DNA of 64,000 nucleotides from JAURNZ01 sp036337715 (GCA_036337715.1 JAYZDS010000007.1:124001-188000), one strand, 5' to 3'. Shown: positions 41,678 through 51,909, counted from the first letter of the stretch. Translations and numbers: made by a program. The notes: generated by a model not told the origin, from the sequence alone.

Positions 41678-43624
41678 TTAAATAGAAATTAAAAACATTA
41701 AAATAATGAGACCTAAAGTAATAGAAAAAGCTTGGTGATATAAATATCCAGTTTGAATCCGTCGAACAAGCGTGCCAGTTTTATAAGTAAAGTTGCTTAG
41801 GCCAGTAATGATGCCTTTATCGATGATTTTCTGATCTGTAATTTGATAGGTTTTATTTGCTAAAATCTTAACATTTTTGACAATAATATGTTCATTAAAC
41901 CAATCAAATCCCCATTTATTATTAAGGATCCAGTTGATTGTATCAAAACGATACTTATTTGCTTGCCACAAAGAGGGATATTTAATGTAACAGGCATAAG
42001 CTATTAAAAAGCCAATCAGTGTGCAGTAAAGAGGTAATTGAGTAAATGCGTGCAACACACTAAATAAAGGTGAAGAAAATTCATGACTTAATTCATGCTG
42101 AACATCTAACGCTGAAGATAATGATGAGAGACTATTACTTAACAGGTGACCCTTAAACATAGGTCCGAGTAGTATCATCCCAAGAAATATAGAAGGTACT
42201 GCTAGTATGACCAATGGCAACGTGATGGTATAGTCTGGATCGTGTACCCGTCCTTTAAATCGTTTATTGCCATGAAAAGTTAAAAAGAATGCTCTAAAGC
42301 TATATAGAGCTGTCACCATAGCACCAAGAATAAGACATATATAGGCAAATGAGGCTGCAGGCAATTCAGATAACGCAACTGCAGCAATGATGCTGTCTTT
42401 TGAATAAAATCCAGAAAAGAATGGAAAAGCAATGAGTGCTAATGTCCCAATCAAAGTACATACGTAAGTAATGGGCATATCTTTAGCAAGTCCGCCCATT
42501 TTTTGCATATCTTGTTCATGATGCATGGCAACAATGACGGATCCTGCTGATAAGAAAAGTAGCGCTTTAAAACAGGCATGCGTAATCAAGTGAAACATTG
42601 CTGCGGAATAGGCTGAGGCTCCGGTTGCAGCAATCATATACCCTAGTTGAGACAATGTAGAATATGCAACAACCCGCTTGATGTCATTTTGAACAATACC
42701 AACTAAGCCTAACATTAACGCACCCAGGCTTCCAATGGTCAGTATAATATTTAAAACCGCAGGTGTCAGATCAAAGATTGGTGATAATCGACAAATCAAA
42801 TAAATCCCAGCGGTAACCATAGTGGCTGCGTGAATCAAAGCTGAAATGGGTGTTGGACCTTCCATTGACTCTGGAAGCCAGACATGAAGTGGAATCTGAG
42901 CAGATTTACCCATGGCAGCAATTAAAAATAGAAAACAAATTAAACTAATAATATTGACAGACCAAGTTGATGTGAGATTAAAAGATTCCATAGCCATATT
43001 AGGCAATTTTTCTATAATGCCGACATAATCGAGTGTGTTCGTATAACTATAGGTTAAGGCAATGGCTAGTATTAATCCCAGGTCACCAACACGGTTTACA
43101 AGAAAAGCTTTTAATGCTCCATTGGCAGCTGAATTCTTTTTAAAATAAAAACCAATTAAGAGATAAGATACTACACCAACACCTTCCCAGCCAAAAAATA
43201 GTTGGGCTAAGTTATCAGCTCCAATCAGAGCAAACATAGCAAATGTGAATAATGAAACATAAGCAAAAAATCTTGAATAGCCTGGGTCATCATGCATGTA
43301 GCCAACACTATAGATATGGACTAAGAAAGAAATAAAGCTTACGACTAAAAGCATGATAACGGAGAGTGCATCTAAATAAAAACCAACATGAATGGTAAAA
43401 GCACTATTATTAATCCAATCAAATAATACTATATTGATAGGTGCGCTTTGGTGGATAAGGAATAATGACCCCAAGTAAAAAGATAACACCATTGATATAC
43501 CTACCAATCCGATTGTGATGTTGTGACTTTGTTTATGACCAATGCTTGGTCCAAAAATACCCGCAATGATAGCGCCTAAGAGAGGAGCCATCCAAATGAT
43601 TGTTATAATAGTTGCTACAGTCAT
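41678..43624 (-). CDS. nuoL: NADH-quinone oxidoreductase subunit L
   Basis: A 648-residue distal antiporter-like subunit. GFYLDALSVIMLLVVSFISF, LFFGWEGVGVVSYLLIGFY (key Glu), GKSAQIPLHVWLPESMEGPTPISALIHAATMVTAG and QNDIKRVVAYSTLSQLGYM are diagnostic. The C-terminal amphipathic lateral helix region (residues about 560-620) and final membrane anchor are present, as in complete NuoL. Slightly longer than E. coli NuoL (613). Shares one base with nuoK. Confidence 0.97.
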   Translation of the reverse strand: MTVATIITIIWMAPLLGAIIAGIFGPSIGHKQSHNITIGLVGISMVLSFYLGSLFLIHQSAPINIVLFDWINNSAFTIHVGFYLDALSVIMLLVVSFISFLVHIYSVGYMHDDPGYSRFFAYVSLFTFAMFALIGADNLAQLFFGWEGVGVVSYLLIGFYFKKNSAANGALKAFLVNRVGDLGLILAIALTYSYTNTLDYVGIIEKLPNMAMESFNLTSTWSVNIISLICFLFLIAAMGKSAQIPLHVWLPESMEGPTPISALIHAATMVTAGIYLICRLSPIFDLTPAVLNIILTIGSLGALMLGLVGIVQNDIKRVVAYSTLSQLGYMIAATGASAYSAAMFHLITHACFKALLFLSAGSVIVAMHHEQDMQKMGGLAKDMPITYVCTLIGTLALIAFPFFSGFYSKDSIIAAVALSELPAASFAYICLILGAMVTALYSFRAFFLTFHGNKRFKGRVHDPDYTITLPLVILAVPSIFLGMILLGPMFKGHLLSNSLSSLSSALDVQHELSHEFSSPLFSVLHAFTQLPLYCTLIGFLIAYACYIKYPSLWQANKYRFDTINWILNNKWGFDWFNEHIIVKNVKILANKTYQITDQKIIDKGIITGLSNFTYKTGTLVRRIQTGYLYHQAFSITLGLIILMFLISI

Positions 43625-43929
43625 TATCCTTTTAACTCACTGAATTTATTTGAATCGATGGTTTTGTGTTGGCGGAAGATAAGCACCATGATAGCAAGAC
43701 CAATGGCTGTTTCAATGGCTGCTATGCCAAGCACAAAGAAAACAAATACTTCACCAATGAGATTATTGTGTAGTTTTGAAAAAGCAACAAAGTTTGTATT
43801 ACATGCTAATAGAATGAGTTCAATTGACATCAATAAGGAGATTAAATTATGTTTATTGACTGCAATACCAATAACTCCAATCACAAAAACAATGCAGCCT
43901 ACCACTACGAAATTTTCAATTCCAATCAT
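43624..43929 (-). CDS. nuoK: NADH-quinone oxidoreductase subunit K
   Basis: A 101-residue subunit with three spans, homologous to the MrpC family. LLMSIELILLACNTNFVAF contains the conserved membrane glutamate of span 2, and FVFFVLGIAAIETAIGLAIMV contains that of span 3; both are part of the E-channel. Overlaps nuoJ by 4 bases (ATGA). Confidence 0.96.
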   Translation of the reverse strand: MIGIENFVVVGCIVFVIGVIGIAVNKHNLISLLMSIELILLACNTNFVAFSKLHNNLIGEVFVFFVLGIAAIETAIGLAIMVLIFRQHKTIDSNKFSELKG

Positions 43930-44510
43930 TTATTAGTCCTTTTTTTAGGTGCAAACTTAAGTCTTGAAGCTTTGTCAGCTTTTAATTGCTCACTTATGAT
44001 TTGTGCTTTTCGATCAGATCGTCTTCCTTCAAAACACAAACTGACAGCTGCAATCATTCCTACCAATAGTATAATGCTTGTTAGTAAAAACGCTAATGCA
44101 TAATCTGTGTATAGTATTAATCCAATGGCTTTGGTTGGTGAATGGACGGCCTGTATCTGGATGGGTTGATTAATATGAATTGCAGCTGAGTATAGGATAT
44201 AAACAACAATTAGGCCAATGGTTAGATTCAGTGTCGTGTAGATCGATTTATTGATATCGAACTGTTCTGATCTTGGCACATTGAGCATCATTACAACGAA
44301 AAGTAGTAAAGTCATTACAGCTCCCACATAAACAAATATCAATGCTAGTGAAAGAAACTCTGATTGTGCTAGCATCCAAAGTCCAGATACATTAACGAAT
44401 GTAAAGATCAAAAACAAAGCAGACTTAACAGGATGATTTGCGAAAACAACCATTAGGGCAGTAAATATAGTTAAAATACTGAAAGTATAAAAAAGTATGT
44501 TGTATGTCAT
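43926..44510 (-). CDS. nuoJ: NADH-quinone oxidoreductase subunit J
   Basis: A 194-residue subunit with five spans. HPVKSALFLIFTFVNVSGLWML and LSLALIFVYVGAVMTLLLFVVMML form the conserved first half, with the functionally important span-3 pi-bulge region around YVGAVMTLLLF. The C-terminus ends in a Lys/Arg-rich tail (KFAPKKRTNK). It follows nuoI after 13 bases, the largest gap between nuoB and nuoN. Confidence 0.95.
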   Translation of the reverse strand: MTYNILFYTFSILTIFTALMVVFANHPVKSALFLIFTFVNVSGLWMLAQSEFLSLALIFVYVGAVMTLLLFVVMMLNVPRSEQFDINKSIYTTLNLTIGLIVVYILYSAAIHINQPIQIQAVHSPTKAIGLILYTDYALAFLLTSIILLVGMIAAVSLCFEGRRSDRKAQIISEQLKADKASRLKFAPKKRTNK

Positions 44511-44523
44511 TTAAAGTATTCAC

Positions 44524-45519
44524 TCATCGATACGGCTCGTCTTTGGCACGATCTAAGGCTATTTGCTTTTCACAGCGATCACCAATGGCTAGAAGCTTTT
44601 CTTTTGTCAAAATATTTTCACCACGTTCTCTGACAACATAGTGATGTTCTGAGGTTACAACAATTGAGTCAACAGGACAAGCCTCTTCGCAAAATCCACA
44701 GTTTATACATTTAAATACATCGATGTCAAAACGTTTCGTTCTTCTTGATCCATCTTTTCTGGGTTCTGATTCTATGGTAATTGCTAATGCTGGACATACG
44801 GCTTCACATAATTTACAAGCAATACAACGTTCTTCTCCGTTTGGATATTTTCTTAATGCAAGAGCGCCACGAAATCTCGGCGATGTTGGCATTTTTTCGT
44901 CAGGAAACTGAATGGTTTTACTAGGTTTGAAAATGTTTCTACCGGTATGCATTAAACCCTTAAATATATCAATCATTAGAAATCTTTTAATGAGTGACAT
45001 CGCTCGGCTTGATTTAGTAACTTTCTTACTTGAGTTCACTTTTGACTTTTTTTTAGGTGATGGGTAGTTAGGTTTGGGGAAATGTCTATACCAAAAATAA
45101 CTAAGCACAAATAGTGAGACACAAGAAATGGCAACAACATTATAAATAATGGTTAATATAGGCCCATATGGTGTCCAAAAGTCTCTTAATGTATAAGAAA
45201 AAAGATTTGCTATATGAATCACTTGAATCAGCATTTGGATTACCCAAACTTTTAATGTGATCCCATATGGCCAATTTATATGAATAGGGGGTTTCTTATC
45301 TAATAAGATCCAGCGTCCAGCAATAAATACGGTAATAGCCCAAATAAGCCCACTGAACCAAGCCTGACGTCTAATCCATGTTGGACTGAGCGGAGAAGTA
45401 ACAGGATCTAGTGTGTACCAAGATACTAAATTCAATAAATAAAACAAAACAAATAAACCTAGTCCAGCTCCAAAAAGTACCAGCTGGGTTGTTTTTCTAT
45501 ATTTCATAAAAATTGTCAT
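44524..45519 (-). CDS. nuoI: NADH-quinone oxidoreductase subunit I with an extra N-terminal four-span membrane domain
   Basis: A 331-residue protein, about twice the usual NuoI length (about 160). Residues 174-331 are a normal NuoI of the mitochondrial/alphaproteobacterial style: SLIKRFLMIDIFKGLMHTG, SPRFRGALALRKYPNGEERC and two ferredoxin motifs with Cys232/235/238/242 and Cys271/274/277/281 that hold clusters N6a and N6b. Residues 1-150 form four predicted spans (about 12-33, 53-72, 89-108, 119-143), then a basic linker (residues 150-172). The ATG at 45519 overlaps the nuoH stop as ATGA, so the long form is the coupled one. Internal Met174 has no ribosome binding site. I do not recognise the added domain. 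Confidence 0.93.
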   Translation of the reverse strand: MTIFMKYRKTTQLVLFGAGLGLFVLFYLLNLVSWYTLDPVTSPLSPTWIRRQAWFSGLIWAITVFIAGRWILLDKKPPIHINWPYGITLKVWVIQMLIQVIHIANLFSYTLRDFWTPYGPILTIIYNVVAISCVSLFVLSYFWYRHFPKPNYPSPKKKSKVNSSKKVTKSSRAMSLIKRFLMIDIFKGLMHTGRNIFKPSKTIQFPDEKMPTSPRFRGALALRKYPNGEERCIACKLCEAVCPALAITIESEPRKDGSRRTKRFDIDVFKCINCGFCEEACPVDSIVVTSEHHYVVRERGENILTKEKLLAIGDRCEKQIALDRAKDEPYR

Positions 45520-46529
45520 AACACACCTAACTTAATGAATATCGCTACAATTGGCAACCAAATGAGTGTTGTTGGGATCAGTGCTTTCCAACCCATCATC
45601 ATCAATTGATCATATCGATATCTTGGGAATGTCCATCTTACCCATAAGATAACAAATGCCATAAAAAATGTTTTTATAATAAACCAAACAAATAAAGGTA
45701 CAAAACTTGTTAACGAACTCAACAAAAATATAGATTCAAAGGGTGAGTGCCATCCTCCTAAAAATAATGTTGTACCAAGGGCAGAAACGAGTAACATATT
45801 TGAATATTCAGATAGAAAAAACAACATGAAACCAACACTGCCGTATTCAACCATATAACCTGCAACAATTTCAGCTTCACCTTCTGCCAAATCAAAGGGT
45901 AGGCGATTGGTCTCGGCTAAACCACAAATAACAAATACAACGAATAAAGGCAATAATGGCCATATATACCAATGCCAAAAACCACCTGCTTGTGACTCAA
46001 CAATACTAGATAAATTCATAGACCCGGCTAATAATAAAACGCCTACAAGCGCAAAGCCCATTGCAATTTCATACGAAATAACTTGTGCCATTGATCGCAT
46101 TGCACCAAAAATGGCATATTTTGAGTTTGAAGACCAGCCTGCAATAATTACACCATATGCACCAAGAGAAGTTACTGCAAACAAGTATAAAAGCCCGGCA
46201 TCAATATTTGAAACAACGATACCTGGTGCAACTGGAATAACAGCCCAACCAGCGAGGGCAGTAGTTACAGATAGGATAGGTGCCAAGGTAAATAAGACTG
46301 GATTAGATGCTGCTGGATAAATATATTCCTTGTTAAGGAATTTAAGCGCATCTGCAAAAGGTTGTAATAAGCCTCTAAACCCAACCCTATTAGCACCAAT
46401 TCTACCCTGTATATAAGCTGCAACTTTTCTTTCAGCTAATGTGTAGTAAGCAATACAAATTAAAACAGGAATAAGTATGATTACAATATTAATCAAAACA
46501 AAAATAATGGGTGGTAAATCATTAATCAT
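45516..46529 (-). CDS. nuoH: NADH-quinone oxidoreductase subunit H
   Basis: A 337-residue membrane subunit with eight spans that shapes the quinone cavity with NuoB and NuoD. AERKVAAYIQGRIGANRVGFRG (first loop), LQPFADALKFLNKEYIYP, the E-channel segment ETNRLPFDLAEGEAEIVAGYMVEY, and WVRWTFPRYRYDQLMMMGWK are canonical. Overlaps nuoG by 8 bases and nuoI by 4. Confidence 0.97.
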   Translation of the reverse strand: MINDLPPIIFVLINIVIILIPVLICIAYYTLAERKVAAYIQGRIGANRVGFRGLLQPFADALKFLNKEYIYPAASNPVLFTLAPILSVTTALAGWAVIPVAPGIVVSNIDAGLLYLFAVTSLGAYGVIIAGWSSNSKYAIFGAMRSMAQVISYEIAMGFALVGVLLLAGSMNLSSIVESQAGGFWHWYIWPLLPLFVVFVICGLAETNRLPFDLAEGEAEIVAGYMVEYGSVGFMLFFLSEYSNMLLVSALGTTLFLGGWHSPFESIFLLSSLTSFVPLFVWFIIKTFFMAFVILWVRWTFPRYRYDQLMMMGWKALIPTTLIWLPIVAIFIKLGVL

Positions 46530-48876
46530 ATTTGGGTGTTAGCTCTATTTGACAGTTTTCTGGAAGTAAAGACGCAATATTTTTACCTACGACAATTGTT
46601 TTATCAGCAATGTGTTCATCAATGATTACATTTGCGTCTGTTTTTTTTGAACCGAACTTCAATGTTACTGGTCCGTCTTGTTTTAACCCATATCCTTTGG
46701 CTAATTCTAAATTGATTCTAACATTGTTATTTTCTAAATCAGCGACAGCCTGTAAGGCTTCTGCGTGTCTTGTAATATCATCAACATTAAAAGGATGATC
46801 AAAAGCTATCCAAGATTGTTCATGATTAGCAACATCAATTGACTCAGGTAGTGCATTTGCTTCATAAGCATAATCAAATTTTACTTGATTAAATTCATCA
46901 ACTACAGCTTGTGAATGAGGGTATTCAAATCCACTAAGTCGCATGGTTTGTGCAATGGCTGTAATGATTTTCCAACCTGCTTTACTATCACCAAGTGGGG
47001 GCAAAGCTGCTTGAAAACGTTGGTGTTTCCCTAGCATATTGATAAATGTACCTGACATCTCAGCAAAAGTACAAGTTGGGATAATTACATCAGCATAAGC
47101 TCTTAATTCATCACTATCATAATGATTGCAGGCAATGACAAAACTTTGTTCTAATTTTTTCTTAAATGTTTTATACCCGTCCATATCATGTTGTGGTTCA
47201 AATTGATGCAACCAATATAGAGACATTGGTTTTCTTAATATATCATTCTTATCCATGCCAACTTTATCACCGAGGTGAGGGAGCATACCCATTTTCGCAG
47301 CACCAATACTATTGGCGCCTTCAGGAATGAAACAAACAGTATGATTTATTTCTGTGGCTAGTGACCTAATTAATTTTCGTAATTTACTAGCATGTGGATG
47401 ATGCATGATGCTTTTGCCAACAAAAATTAAACCACTACTATGTTTGCACATCAACTTAGCTACTTTTTTAATTGCATCATTGGGTTGATACGCATCTAAT
47501 AATTTAGGGATGGGCTGCTTTTTGATTACGAGTACAGCATGTAGTAACTGCGCAATATTTGATAACCAATCTTGATGAGGAACCAGTAAATCATTACTGG
47601 TTTTAAAATTCATTTTATCTAAGTGACTATCCATTCGGATACATTTTGCACCCGATATCACAGCTTTACGAATTCTGTGATTTAACATGGGTTGATCCAC
47701 ACGTGTATTTGCACCAATCAAGCTTATGAAATCACTATTTTCTATATCTTCAAAACTACCATTAAAATGTTGCGCGTAATTCATACTGGCTTGATCAGTA
47801 AAATCAGATTCTTTTAATCTAAAATCTAAATTGTTAGAGCCCAATTGTCGCATGAATTTTTGAAGTAAATAAAACTCCTCACAAGTACTGCTTGGGTGTG
47901 CTAAAGCAGCAATATGGTTCGGGCCTTTAGTTTCAACCACTTGTCTAAAGCAATCGGCAATGTAACTAATAACGTGATCCCATGAAACTTCCTGCCATTG
48001 TCCATTTTTTTTGACCATAGGATGGTTAATACGACTTTTATGCTGAATCCCTTCATAGGCAAATCTATCACGATCGGATATCCATGTTTCGTTGACAAGA
48101 TCATTTTTTCTGGGAACAACACGCATAATATCTAGGTGGTTTCCATTGTTAATACTGTGAATGTATGTGTTTGAACCAACACAGTCATGTGGGCTTATAC
48201 TAGAATGTTGAGAAAATCCCCAGGATCTACCATGAAATCGATATGGTTTAGAGGTTAAAGCACCAACTGGACAAATATCAATCACATTTCCTGACAATTC
48301 TGATTTAAGTCCTTTTTTTAAATATGTACCAATATTCATGTGGTTACCACGTTCAAGTGCACCAAGTTCCTCTATGCCTGCGATTTCGGTCCCAAATCTA
48401 ACACATCGGGTGCAATGAATACACCTTGTCATATCCGTAGCTACCAAGGGTCCTAAATTTTCATCGTAAACCACTCTTTTTTCTTTAGTAAACCTTGAAA
48501 CACCTTCTCCATAACCCATAGCAATATCTTGTAATTCACATTCACCACCTTGATCGCATATTGGGCAATCCAAAGGGTGATTAATTAAAAGGAACTCCAT
48601 AACAGCTTTTTGTGATTGTCTTGCTTTCTTTGATCTTGTATAAACGCGCATATCGTTTGCGACTGGTGTAGCACAAGCTGGTAAGGTTTTAGGTGCTTTT
48701 TCTACTTCAACTAAGCACATCCTACAGTTTGCAACTACACTTAATTTTTCATGATAACAAAATCTAGGAATATAAATACCTACTTTGTCAGCAGCTTCGA
48801 TAATAGTTGTTCCTGGATCACATTCAATTCTATGATCATCAATGTATAAAGTAATTTTTTCTTTTAATTGACTCAT
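46522..48876 (-). CDS. nuoG: NADH-quinone oxidoreductase subunit G
   Basis: A 784-residue peripheral-arm subunit. The N-terminal [2Fe-2S] ferredoxin domain contains CYHEKLSVVANCRMCLVEV (cluster N1b). HPLDCPICDQGGECELQD carries the His-Cys-rich binding site of N5, and MTRCIHCTRCVRFG with CPVGAL binds N4. The rest is a molybdopterin-oxidoreductase-like domain without cofactor function. The extra N7 cysteines of the E. coli type are not evident. Coupled to nuoF by ATGA. Confidence 0.96.
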   Translation of the reverse strand: MSQLKEKITLYIDDHRIECDPGTTIIEAADKVGIYIPRFCYHEKLSVVANCRMCLVEVEKAPKTLPACATPVANDMRVYTRSKKARQSQKAVMEFLLINHPLDCPICDQGGECELQDIAMGYGEGVSRFTKEKRVVYDENLGPLVATDMTRCIHCTRCVRFGTEIAGIEELGALERGNHMNIGTYLKKGLKSELSGNVIDICPVGALTSKPYRFHGRSWGFSQHSSISPHDCVGSNTYIHSINNGNHLDIMRVVPRKNDLVNETWISDRDRFAYEGIQHKSRINHPMVKKNGQWQEVSWDHVISYIADCFRQVVETKGPNHIAALAHPSSTCEEFYLLQKFMRQLGSNNLDFRLKESDFTDQASMNYAQHFNGSFEDIENSDFISLIGANTRVDQPMLNHRIRKAVISGAKCIRMDSHLDKMNFKTSNDLLVPHQDWLSNIAQLLHAVLVIKKQPIPKLLDAYQPNDAIKKVAKLMCKHSSGLIFVGKSIMHHPHASKLRKLIRSLATEINHTVCFIPEGANSIGAAKMGMLPHLGDKVGMDKNDILRKPMSLYWLHQFEPQHDMDGYKTFKKKLEQSFVIACNHYDSDELRAYADVIIPTCTFAEMSGTFINMLGKHQRFQAALPPLGDSKAGWKIITAIAQTMRLSGFEYPHSQAVVDEFNQVKFDYAYEANALPESIDVANHEQSWIAFDHPFNVDDITRHAEALQAVADLENNNVRINLELAKGYGLKQDGPVTLKFGSKKTDANVIIDEHIADKTIVVGKNIASLLPENCQIELTPKYD

Positions 48877-50156
48877 ACCTCGTTACCTTTAACTTTTGAA
48901 TAACCGTGTTTGCAAAAGAATTCAAACTCATCCCTAAAATGAGTAATAAAACTCTGCACAGGCCAGGCAACTGCTTCACCAAATGCACAGATAGTTCTAC
49001 CCTCAATTTTTCCAGCAATTTCAATTAATAAATCAACATCTTCTATTTTACCTTTACCAGCTAAAATATCTCTTAAGTTTTGATGTAACCAATTGGTGCC
49101 TTCTCTACATGGCGTACATTGCCCACAAGATTCATCCTCATAAAATTTAATCACACACGCAAGTGCTTCTACCATACAAGTCCGGTCATCCATAACGATC
49201 ACACCACCAGAGCCAATGGCTGAGCCGACAGATTGCATGCCCTCATAACTCATATCAGCTTTAAGCATGACATCCCCAGGCACTATTTTCATAGAAGAAC
49301 CACCTGGAATAACTGCCTTACATTTACGGTTATCTAGCATCCCACCGCATAATTCTAATAAGTCTTTGAATGAAGTTCCCATGGGTATTTCAAAAACACC
49401 TGGTTTTGCAACATGCCCACTAACAGAGAAAATTTTAGTCCCACCACTTTTTTCAGTGCCTAAAGCTTTAAACCAATCAGCACCATTTTCCAGGATAACA
49501 GGTATAGATGCTAGAGATTCAGTATTATTAACAGTTGTTGGTTTCCCATATAATCCATAATTTGCAGGGAAGGGGGGCTTAAAACGGGGCATCGCCCGTT
49601 TACCTTCAATTGATTCCAACATAGCGGTTTCTTCACCAACAATGTATGCACCAGCACCAATGATATTAATCAATTCAAAATCAATGCCTGTACCTAATAT
49701 ATTTTTACCAATTAAGCCCGCTTTTTTGGCTTCTTTAAGTGCTTTTTCACAGCTTTCAAACTCATCCATGAATTCGCCACGCATATAATTATAAGCCACA
49801 GTTGCACCCATTGTATAAGCAGCAATGGCCATTCCTTCAATAAGTTGGTGCGGGTTTTTTTGCATAATAAAACGATCTTTAGAGGTACCTGGTTCACTTT
49901 CATCAGAATTACAAACCAAATATTTTTGGCCCTCTTTATCACGATTGATGAAACTCATTTTTAACCCGGTAGGAAAGCCTGCACCACCCCGGCCCATAAG
50001 GCCTGATGTTTTAATTGCATCAATGACGTCAGCAGGTTTGATTTTTCCTTCCAATACTTTTTTCCAGCTGGAGTAGCCATTAATTTTTTGATAAGTATCA
50101 AAACTTGATGGCGATGAATGATTGAAAGTTCGATAGCAGACAAGATTTTGTTTCAT
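48873..50156 (-). CDS. nuoF: NADH-quinone oxidoreductase subunit F
   Basis: A 427-residue subunit that oxidises NADH using FMN and [4Fe-4S] N3. SGLMGRGGAGFPTGLKMSF is the glycine-rich NADH/FMN loop, GAGAYIVGEETAMLESIEGKRA is typical of the flavin site, and ESCGQCTPCREGTNWLHQ provides three N3 cysteines, with the fourth in GRTICAFGEA. Coupled to nuoE and nuoG by 4-base overlaps. Confidence 0.97.
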   Translation of the reverse strand: MKQNLVCYRTFNHSSPSSFDTYQKINGYSSWKKVLEGKIKPADVIDAIKTSGLMGRGGAGFPTGLKMSFINRDKEGQKYLVCNSDESEPGTSKDRFIMQKNPHQLIEGMAIAAYTMGATVAYNYMRGEFMDEFESCEKALKEAKKAGLIGKNILGTGIDFELINIIGAGAYIVGEETAMLESIEGKRAMPRFKPPFPANYGLYGKPTTVNNTESLASIPVILENGADWFKALGTEKSGGTKIFSVSGHVAKPGVFEIPMGTSFKDLLELCGGMLDNRKCKAVIPGGSSMKIVPGDVMLKADMSYEGMQSVGSAIGSGGVIVMDDRTCMVEALACVIKFYEDESCGQCTPCREGTNWLHQNLRDILAGKGKIEDVDLLIEIAGKIEGRTICAFGEAVAWPVQSFITHFRDEFEFFCKHGYSKVKGNEV

Positions 50157-50656
50157 AATGATTCCCCCTGTCTTAAGTCATCAATTAATTGGTCGAGAGA
50201 TTTCGTGGTTAAATCTTCTACATATTTAGTGCCATTAACCACCATGGCAGGTGCTTTTGTACAAGATGCCAAACACTCTACTTCTTGAAGTGTAAATAAG
50301 CCATCCTCTGTTGTCTCACCAAGTTTAATAGAGAGTTTGTTTTCAAGGTGGTGAATCAATGGCTCACTACCTCGTAACATACAAGAAATACTACCACAAA
50401 TACCTAATACATGTTTCCCAACTGGTTTTCTGTGGTACATGCTATAAAAACTAGCTACTTCGTAAACTCTTATTGGCGCAATGCCTAAGTATTCTGCAAG
50501 CATGTCGAGATGCTTATCTGAAAGCCATCCATAATGATCTTGGATAAAACGTAGTGACATAATGATGGAAGATTCAGGTTTTTCTGTTGGAAACTTTTTT
50601 TTCCATGCATCAATTTTTTTTGTAACATCTTTCTCAAATTGTCTTTTATTATTCAT
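50153..50656 (-). CDS. nuoE: NADH-quinone oxidoreductase subunit E
   Basis: A 167-residue thioredoxin-like [2Fe-2S] subunit (cluster N1a). The four ligands lie in GICGSISCMLRG and VECLASCTKAPA. The upstream helical region, YGWLSDKHLDMLAEYLGI, is characteristic. It contacts NuoF at the tip of the peripheral arm. One-base overlap with nuoD. Confidence 0.96.
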   Translation of the reverse strand: MNNKRQFEKDVTKKIDAWKKKFPTEKPESSIIMSLRFIQDHYGWLSDKHLDMLAEYLGIAPIRVYEVASFYSMYHRKPVGKHVLGICGSISCMLRGSEPLIHHLENKLSIKLGETTEDGLFTLQEVECLASCTKAPAMVVNGTKYVEDLTTKSLDQLIDDLRQGESL

Positions 50657-51909
50657 TATCGGTCGATATCTCCAAATACAACATCTATGGAAGATAAGAT
50701 GGTTACTAGATCAGCAATCATCATACCTTTACTTAATTCTCCCAAAGCTTGGAGATGAGTAAATCCAGCGGGACGAATTTTCAATCTATAAGGTTTATTT
50801 GATCCATCAGATACTAAATATATACCGAACTCCCCTTTGGGGTGCTCAACAGCGGCATAAGTTTCACCTGGTGGAATGATGTAACCCTCAGTAAATAATT
50901 TAAAATGATGAATCATTGCCTCCATATTATCTTTCATTTCCATTCGTTTTGGAGGTGCAACCTTTTTGTCACTTGTCATCACTGGCCCAGGATTAGCTTT
51001 CAGCCAATCGATACATTGCTTAATGATTTTGGTTGACTGACGCATTTCTTCAATTCTTATTAAATAACGATCATAGCAATCGCCCTTCGAGCCGAGTGGG
51101 ACCTCGAAATCAAGCTCATTATAAACCGCATAGGGTTGGTCTTTTCTTAAATCCCAATTAATACCGGATCCACGAAGCATTGGCCCAGTAAAGCCTAGTT
51201 TTCGGGCTAAGCTCGGTGATACTATCCCAATATCAACAGTACGTTGTTTCCAAATACGATTATCAGTTAAAAGGTTTTCATATTCATCAATCTTGCCTGG
51301 GAAAGTTTCAACAAACCTAGTAATAAAGTCAAGCAATGATCCCTGTCTATGTTCATTTAAAGAATCGATTTCTTTTGAGGTTCTCCATCGATTTGGTTCA
51401 TATTTTGGCATTGAATCTGGCAAATCTCTATACACACCACCTGGTCTATAGTAAGTTGCATGCATTCTTGCACCTGAGACAGCTTCATAGCAATCCATTA
51501 GGTCTTCACGAGCCTGAAAACAATACAAGAAGACACTTACTGCACCCAAGTCCATTGCATGGGCACCCAACCACATTAGATGGTTGAGGATGCGTGTAAT
51601 CTCATCAAACATAACTCGAATATATAGTGCTCTTTTTGGCACTTCTACATTAAGTAGTTGCTCAATGGCCATCACATATGCGTGTTCGTTACACATCATC
51701 GAAACATAATCAAGACGATCCATATATCCTATGCTATGATTGAAGGGCTTTGATTCTGCAAGTTTTTCTGTAGCTCTGTGTAATAAGCCGATGTGTGTAT
51801 CAACATCGGTGATGATTTCACCTTTTAGCTCAAGAATAAGTCTTAAAACGCCATGAGCAGATGGATGTTGAGGGCCAAAATTAACAGTATAATGACTTAA
51901 ATCACTCAT
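50656..51909 (-). CDS. nuoD: NADH-quinone oxidoreductase subunit D
   Basis: A 417-residue, 49-kDa-type subunit. NFGPQHPSAHGVLRL (quinone-site His), IGLLHRATEKLAESK, YMDRLDYVSMM (quinone-site Tyr/Asp) and PKGEFGIYLVSDGSNKPYRLKIR are canonical. It forms the quinone pocket with NuoB. NuoC and NuoD are separate genes, unlike the fused NuoCD of E. coli, and their ends overlap by 4 bases. Confidence 0.97.
   Translation of the reverse strand: MSDLSHYTVNFGPQHPSAHGVLRLILELKGEIITDVDTHIGLLHRATEKLAESKPFNHSIGYMDRLDYVSMMCNEHAYVMAIEQLLNVEVPKRALYIRVMFDEITRILNHLMWLGAHAMDLGAVSVFLYCFQAREDLMDCYEAVSGARMHATYYRPGGVYRDLPDSMPKYEPNRWRTSKEIDSLNEHRQGSLLDFITRFVETFPGKIDEYENLLTDNRIWKQRTVDIGIVSPSLARKLGFTGPMLRGSGINWDLRKDQPYAVYNELDFEVPLGSKGDCYDRYLIRIEEMRQSTKIIKQCIDWLKANPGPVMTSDKKVAPPKRMEMKDNMEAMIHHFKLFTEGYIIPPGETYAAVEHPKGEFGIYLVSDGSNKPYRLKIRPAGFTHLQALGELSKGMMIADLVTILSSIDVVFGDIDR

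Noticed and set aside
44524..45000. Separate normal-length nuoI starting at Met174
   Set aside because: No ribosome binding site or stop precedes it. The upstream start is coupled to nuoH, leaving no sign of two genes.
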